Of a stretch of DNA of 64,000 nt, positions 62,188-64,000 are shown piece by piece. Each line of letters starts with the position of its first letter. The first letter of the stretch is position 1. The stretch is taken from contig NZ_ATXP01000006.1 in assembly GCF_000421745.1 (NCBI RefSeq), positions 62,001-126,000 of the forward strand. The letters are read 5' to 3'. The notes beneath the pieces are model-generated. The model was not told the origin of the DNA. It did no database searches and was given only the letters and a program-made list of their open reading frames with translations. The position numbers were made by a program, and so were the translations under genes. Source of the DNA: Nesterenkonia alba DSM 19423. Its GTDB lineage: Bacteria > Actinomycetota > Actinomycetes > Actinomycetales > Micrococcaceae.

Positions 62188-62265
62188 GTGCTGGCCATCA
62201 TCGGCGGGGCAATATGTCTCACCAGTGTCGCGCTGGCCCACATGAGCCCCCGCCGCAGGAGATAA
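62188..62265 (+). CDS. Possible 25-residue hydrophobic peptide
   Basis: A GTG-started frame follows a GAGGGAG stretch about 11 bases upstream and encodes VLAIIGGAICLTSVALAHMS followed by a basic PRRRR end: one potential membrane helix with an arginine tail. It lies 16 bases after arsR. It may be a tiny membrane peptide, a remnant of a lost gene, or chance. Confidence 0.25.
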   Translation: MLAIIGGAICLTSVALAHMSPRRRR

Positions 62266-62309
62266 CCCACCCGTTTGTGGCGTCTGAACTGCCGGCGTCG
62301 CAAAAGCGT

Positions 62310-62347
62310 TTGAGCCTCCCGTTGGGGGAGACCGGATACTGAAAACC
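62310..62347 (+). promoter_or_regulatory. MerR-type promoter with operator dyad
   Basis: TTGAGC (62310-62315) and GATACT (62335-62340) are separated by 19 bp, the long spacer typical of MerR-activated promoters. Inside it, CTCCC (62316-62320) and GGGAG (62326-62330) form a dyad. The ATG of the merR gene is seven bases after the -10, so the message is probably leaderless and self-regulated. Confidence 0.6.
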
Positions 62348-63208
62348 ATGTACAGCATTGGAGAATTCGCAGCGACCACAGGCCTGACTGTCAAAGCCCT
62401 CCGGCACTACGACGAGATCGGCCTGCTTCAACCCGCCTCCGTCGACCCATACTCCCGATACCGGCGTTACGAGGTCGAACAGCTCCGCCCCGCCACGATC
62501 ATCAAAGTCCTACGTGAGGCCGGGCTAGGAGTCGACGCGGTCCGTCAGGCACTAGAGACTGACCCCCAACAGGCGCTGATCCAGCATCGAGAGGAAATCC
62601 TGGCGCAGCGGGAGCACGAGGACGCACAGCACGCCCAGGCTCAGACCTTCTTCGCCCACCTAGAGGCTCACGTGGGAGTCACAGAACAACAAGAACCTGC
62701 CCAACCATGGGTAGCCCAAGTGCTGGAGTTATCCACCGACGACCTCGATCGACTCGACGACGACCCAGAAGCCGTCCACACCCTGTTCGACCAGCAAGCC
62801 ACACACCTCAGGCACCGGCTCCAGGACCAAGGGATCACCATCACCGGACACCCGTGGACAACCGGCAGGGAAGGGCCCACCCCGGGCCGGTACGAGATAC
62901 TCACGGTCTACCCTGTTGATGCGCAACTTCCCGCCGCGTGGGGCGGCGACGGCATCGAGACCGGTGTCCTGCCCGCCCGGTATGAACTCCAGGCCGAATG
63001 GGAAGCTGATCCTGCTGATTCCGAGTACGGCGAACACATGGACCCCCGGACCGTGCTGTTCCTGGAAGAAGCGGACCGCCGGGGCGCGCTCTCCGATGCG
63101 CCGGGCAACCCCGCCCGCACCGGAATCAGAGAAGAGAACGGTCGCTCATTCATCTGGGTCGCCCTCACGATCAAAGAGCTGGAACCCTCAGAAACGGCCG
63201 CCACCTGA
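62348..63208 (+). CDS. MerR-family regulator with GyrI-like effector domain
   Basis: The first 70 residues are a MerR winged helix (YSIGEFAATTGLTVKALRHYDEIGLLQPA, YRRYEVEQLRPATIIKVLREAG), followed by a helical dimer segment and, from about residue 115, a GyrI-like small-molecule-binding domain (PGRYEILTVYPVD, LPARYELQAEW). Proteins of this build sense drugs or other amphipathic ligands. It has 286 residues. A truncated repair gene follows 13 bases downstream. Confidence 0.85.
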   Translation: MYSIGEFAATTGLTVKALRHYDEIGLLQPASVDPYSRYRRYEVEQLRPATIIKVLREAGLGVDAVRQALETDPQQALIQHREEILAQREHEDAQHAQAQTFFAHLEAHVGVTEQQEPAQPWVAQVLELSTDDLDRLDDDPEAVHTLFDQQATHLRHRLQDQGITITGHPWTTGREGPTPGRYEILTVYPVDAQLPAAWGGDGIETGVLPARYELQAEWEADPADSEYGEHMDPRTVLFLEEADRRGALSDAPGNPARTGIREENGRSFIWVALTIKELEPSETAAT

Positions 63209-63221
63209 AAGGACACCCCTG

Positions 63222-63305
63222 GTGACCTCCCTGCGCTACGGGACTATCCCCACACCGGATGGGTCTTTTACCGTGATCGCTGATGATGCACAGTACATCC
63301 GGTGA
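63222..63305 (+). pseudogene. 5' stump of a methylated-DNA-protein cysteine methyltransferase gene
   Basis: A GTG start with GAAAGGA upstream opens a 27-residue frame, VTSLRYGTIPTPDGSFTVIA then DDAQYIR and a stop. The first 24 residues resemble the N-terminus of Ogt/MGMT DNA repair proteins (Y-x-T-x2-T-P-x-G-x-F-T-V). The rest, including the PCHR active site, is missing; no continuation is found downstream in any frame. It is probably what a deletion left of the gene that followed merR. Confidence 0.55.
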
Positions 63306-63372
63306 AACCCTGCCCGATGAAACCCCGCATCCAGAGAACCCGAACCTGGCGAACCCCCTCCCAGCTTTGACC

Positions 63373-63396
63373 GTATGACGCGTTCAGGCGTCATAC
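63373..63396. repeat. 9-bp perfect inverted repeat upstream of the DUF262 gene
   Basis: GTATGACGC (63373-63381) and GCGTCATAC (63388-63396) surround a six-base loop. There is no T-run. It could be a terminator for the merR transcript, an operator for the next gene, or a deletion scar. Confidence 0.6.
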
Positions 63397-63432
63397 AGGC
63401 TTCGGGTCCCTCGGCGTGTCTCGCCTGCTCGC

Positions 63433-63444
63433 TAGGGTGTGGTT
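63433..63444 (+). promoter_or_regulatory. -10 element for a leaderless DUF262 gene
   Basis: TAGGGT (63433-63438) ends six bases before the ATG at 63445; no ribosome site is visible. Confidence 0.45.
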
Positions 63445-64000
63445 ATGGGCTTCCAGACTCCGCAGGAGAACCTCAGCAAATACCTGGAGAAGACAACCAG
63501 CGGCAAAATCCAGCTGCCGGACTTCCAGCGCGGATACAAATGGGATGACGAGCGCATCCGTCAACTGCTGGTCACTATTCTGCGAGGCCACCCCATGGGA
63601 GTCGTGATGCTGCTGGACACGAATAATGACGAAGTCCGTTTCAAACCACGACCCGTCGAAGGGGTCACCCTTCCCGAATCCGTTGAACCCGAACAACTGC
63701 TGCTCGACGGCCAGCAGCGGCTGACCTCCATGACCCAGGCGCTCACCGGAGACGGCGTCGTCGCCACCAAGGACTCGCGCGGCAAATTACTGCAACGCCG
63801 ATACTTCGTGGACATCGCCAAAGCCCTGGAGGGCGAAGACAGTATTGACGACGCCGTTATCTCGGTGGACGCCGACGGCAAGATCAAAACCAACTTCAAC
63901 CGCGACGTCGTCCTCGACCTCTCCACCGAGGAACTTCAGCAACAACAGGGTTACTTTCCCCTCAGCGAGCTCTACTCCGACGGTGGAGCCCGGTGGATCC
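63445..64000 (+). CDS. DUF262 domain protein, 5' part (GmrSD-like), cut by window end
   Basis: At least 185 residues are in frame to the window edge with no stop. The DUF262 hallmarks are present: KIQLPDFQRGYKWDDERI near residue 21 and EQLLLDGQQRLTSMTQAL near 83, the DGQQR-T nucleotide/nuclease motif of the ParB-like fold. Such proteins include the GmrS part of type IV restriction systems that attack modified phage DNA, and other phage-defence proteins. Whether a DUF1524 HNH domain follows, in the same or the next gene, cannot be seen. Confidence 0.85.
   Translation, partial: MGFQTPQENLSKYLEKTTSGKIQLPDFQRGYKWDDERIRQLLVTILRGHPMGVVMLLDTNNDEVRFKPRPVEGVTLPESVEPEQLLLDGQQRLTSMTQALTGDGVVATKDSRGKLLQRRYFVDIAKALEGEDSIDDAVISVDADGKIKTNFNRDVVLDLSTEELQQQQGYFPLSELYSDGGARWI

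Noticed and set aside
60367-64000. Integrative element with attachment sites at nrdF or tRNA
   Set aside because: The region is accessory in content, but no integrase, transposase or direct repeat is seen within the window and the nearest tRNA is 17 kb away.

Overview
This window looks like a chromosome segment of a high-GC Gram-positive actinobacterium, most likely of the Micrococcales. The gene order is typical of actinobacteria: a cytochrome bcc operon (qcrCAB) behind a cox3 gene, an actinobacterial integration host factor (mihF) between pyrF and gmk, a PriA without a recognisable Walker A motif, an orn/tRNA-His pair, MptA/B-type lipoglycan mannosyltransferases, and frequent GTG starts and 4-base overlaps. 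I cannot name a species.

Layout. 1-4.4 kb: end of the respiratory cluster (ctaE, qcrC, qcrA, qcrB), closed by a perfect 15-bp hairpin. 4.5-9.1 kb, minus strand: hisS, aspS, rarA. 9.3-18.1 kb, plus strand: a DUF349 protein, mltG, aroE, aroC, aroK, aroB, efp, nusB. 18.2-33.3 kb: pyrR, pyrB, pyrC, a membrane protein, carA, carB, pyrF (complete UMP route except pyrD and pyrE), then mihF, gmk, rpoZ, coaBC, metK, priA. 33.3-43.2 kb: a hydrolase, leuS, a DegV protein, comEA, comEC, an Rpf-LysM secreted protein, a Nudix hydrolase, a TenA-like protein and tRNA-His. 43.5-55.1 kb: orn, three polyprenol-linked sugar transferases in a row, an AEC transporter, ChrA, a DUF418-like membrane protein, a gamma-glutamyltransferase lipoprotein and thiD. 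55.1-60.4 kb: a small alarmone synthetase divergent from the class Ib ribonucleotide reductase operon nrdHIEF. 60.4-64.0 kb: an accessory stretch with arsC, arsM, divergent arsR, a MerR-GyrI regulator, a stump of a DNA methyltransferase-repair gene, and the start of a DUF262 (GmrSD-like) gene cut by the window edge.

Regulation visible in the DNA. A PyrR-type RNA hairpin sequesters the pyrR ribosome binding site. Two TPP riboswitches precede the tenA-like gene and thiD. Two NrdR-like boxes, 31 bp apart, flank the nrdH promoter. A dyad overlaps both divergent ars promoters. The merR gene has a classic 19-bp-spacer promoter. At about a dozen genes a TAnnnT-like -10 hexamer ends 6-8 bases before the start codon, which points to widespread leaderless transcription.

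Most of the window is housekeeping. The least ordinary parts are the right-hand 3.6 kb and the regulatory elements. I did not find a clearly new multi-gene system; the best candidate for one begins at the DUF262 gene and runs off the right edge.
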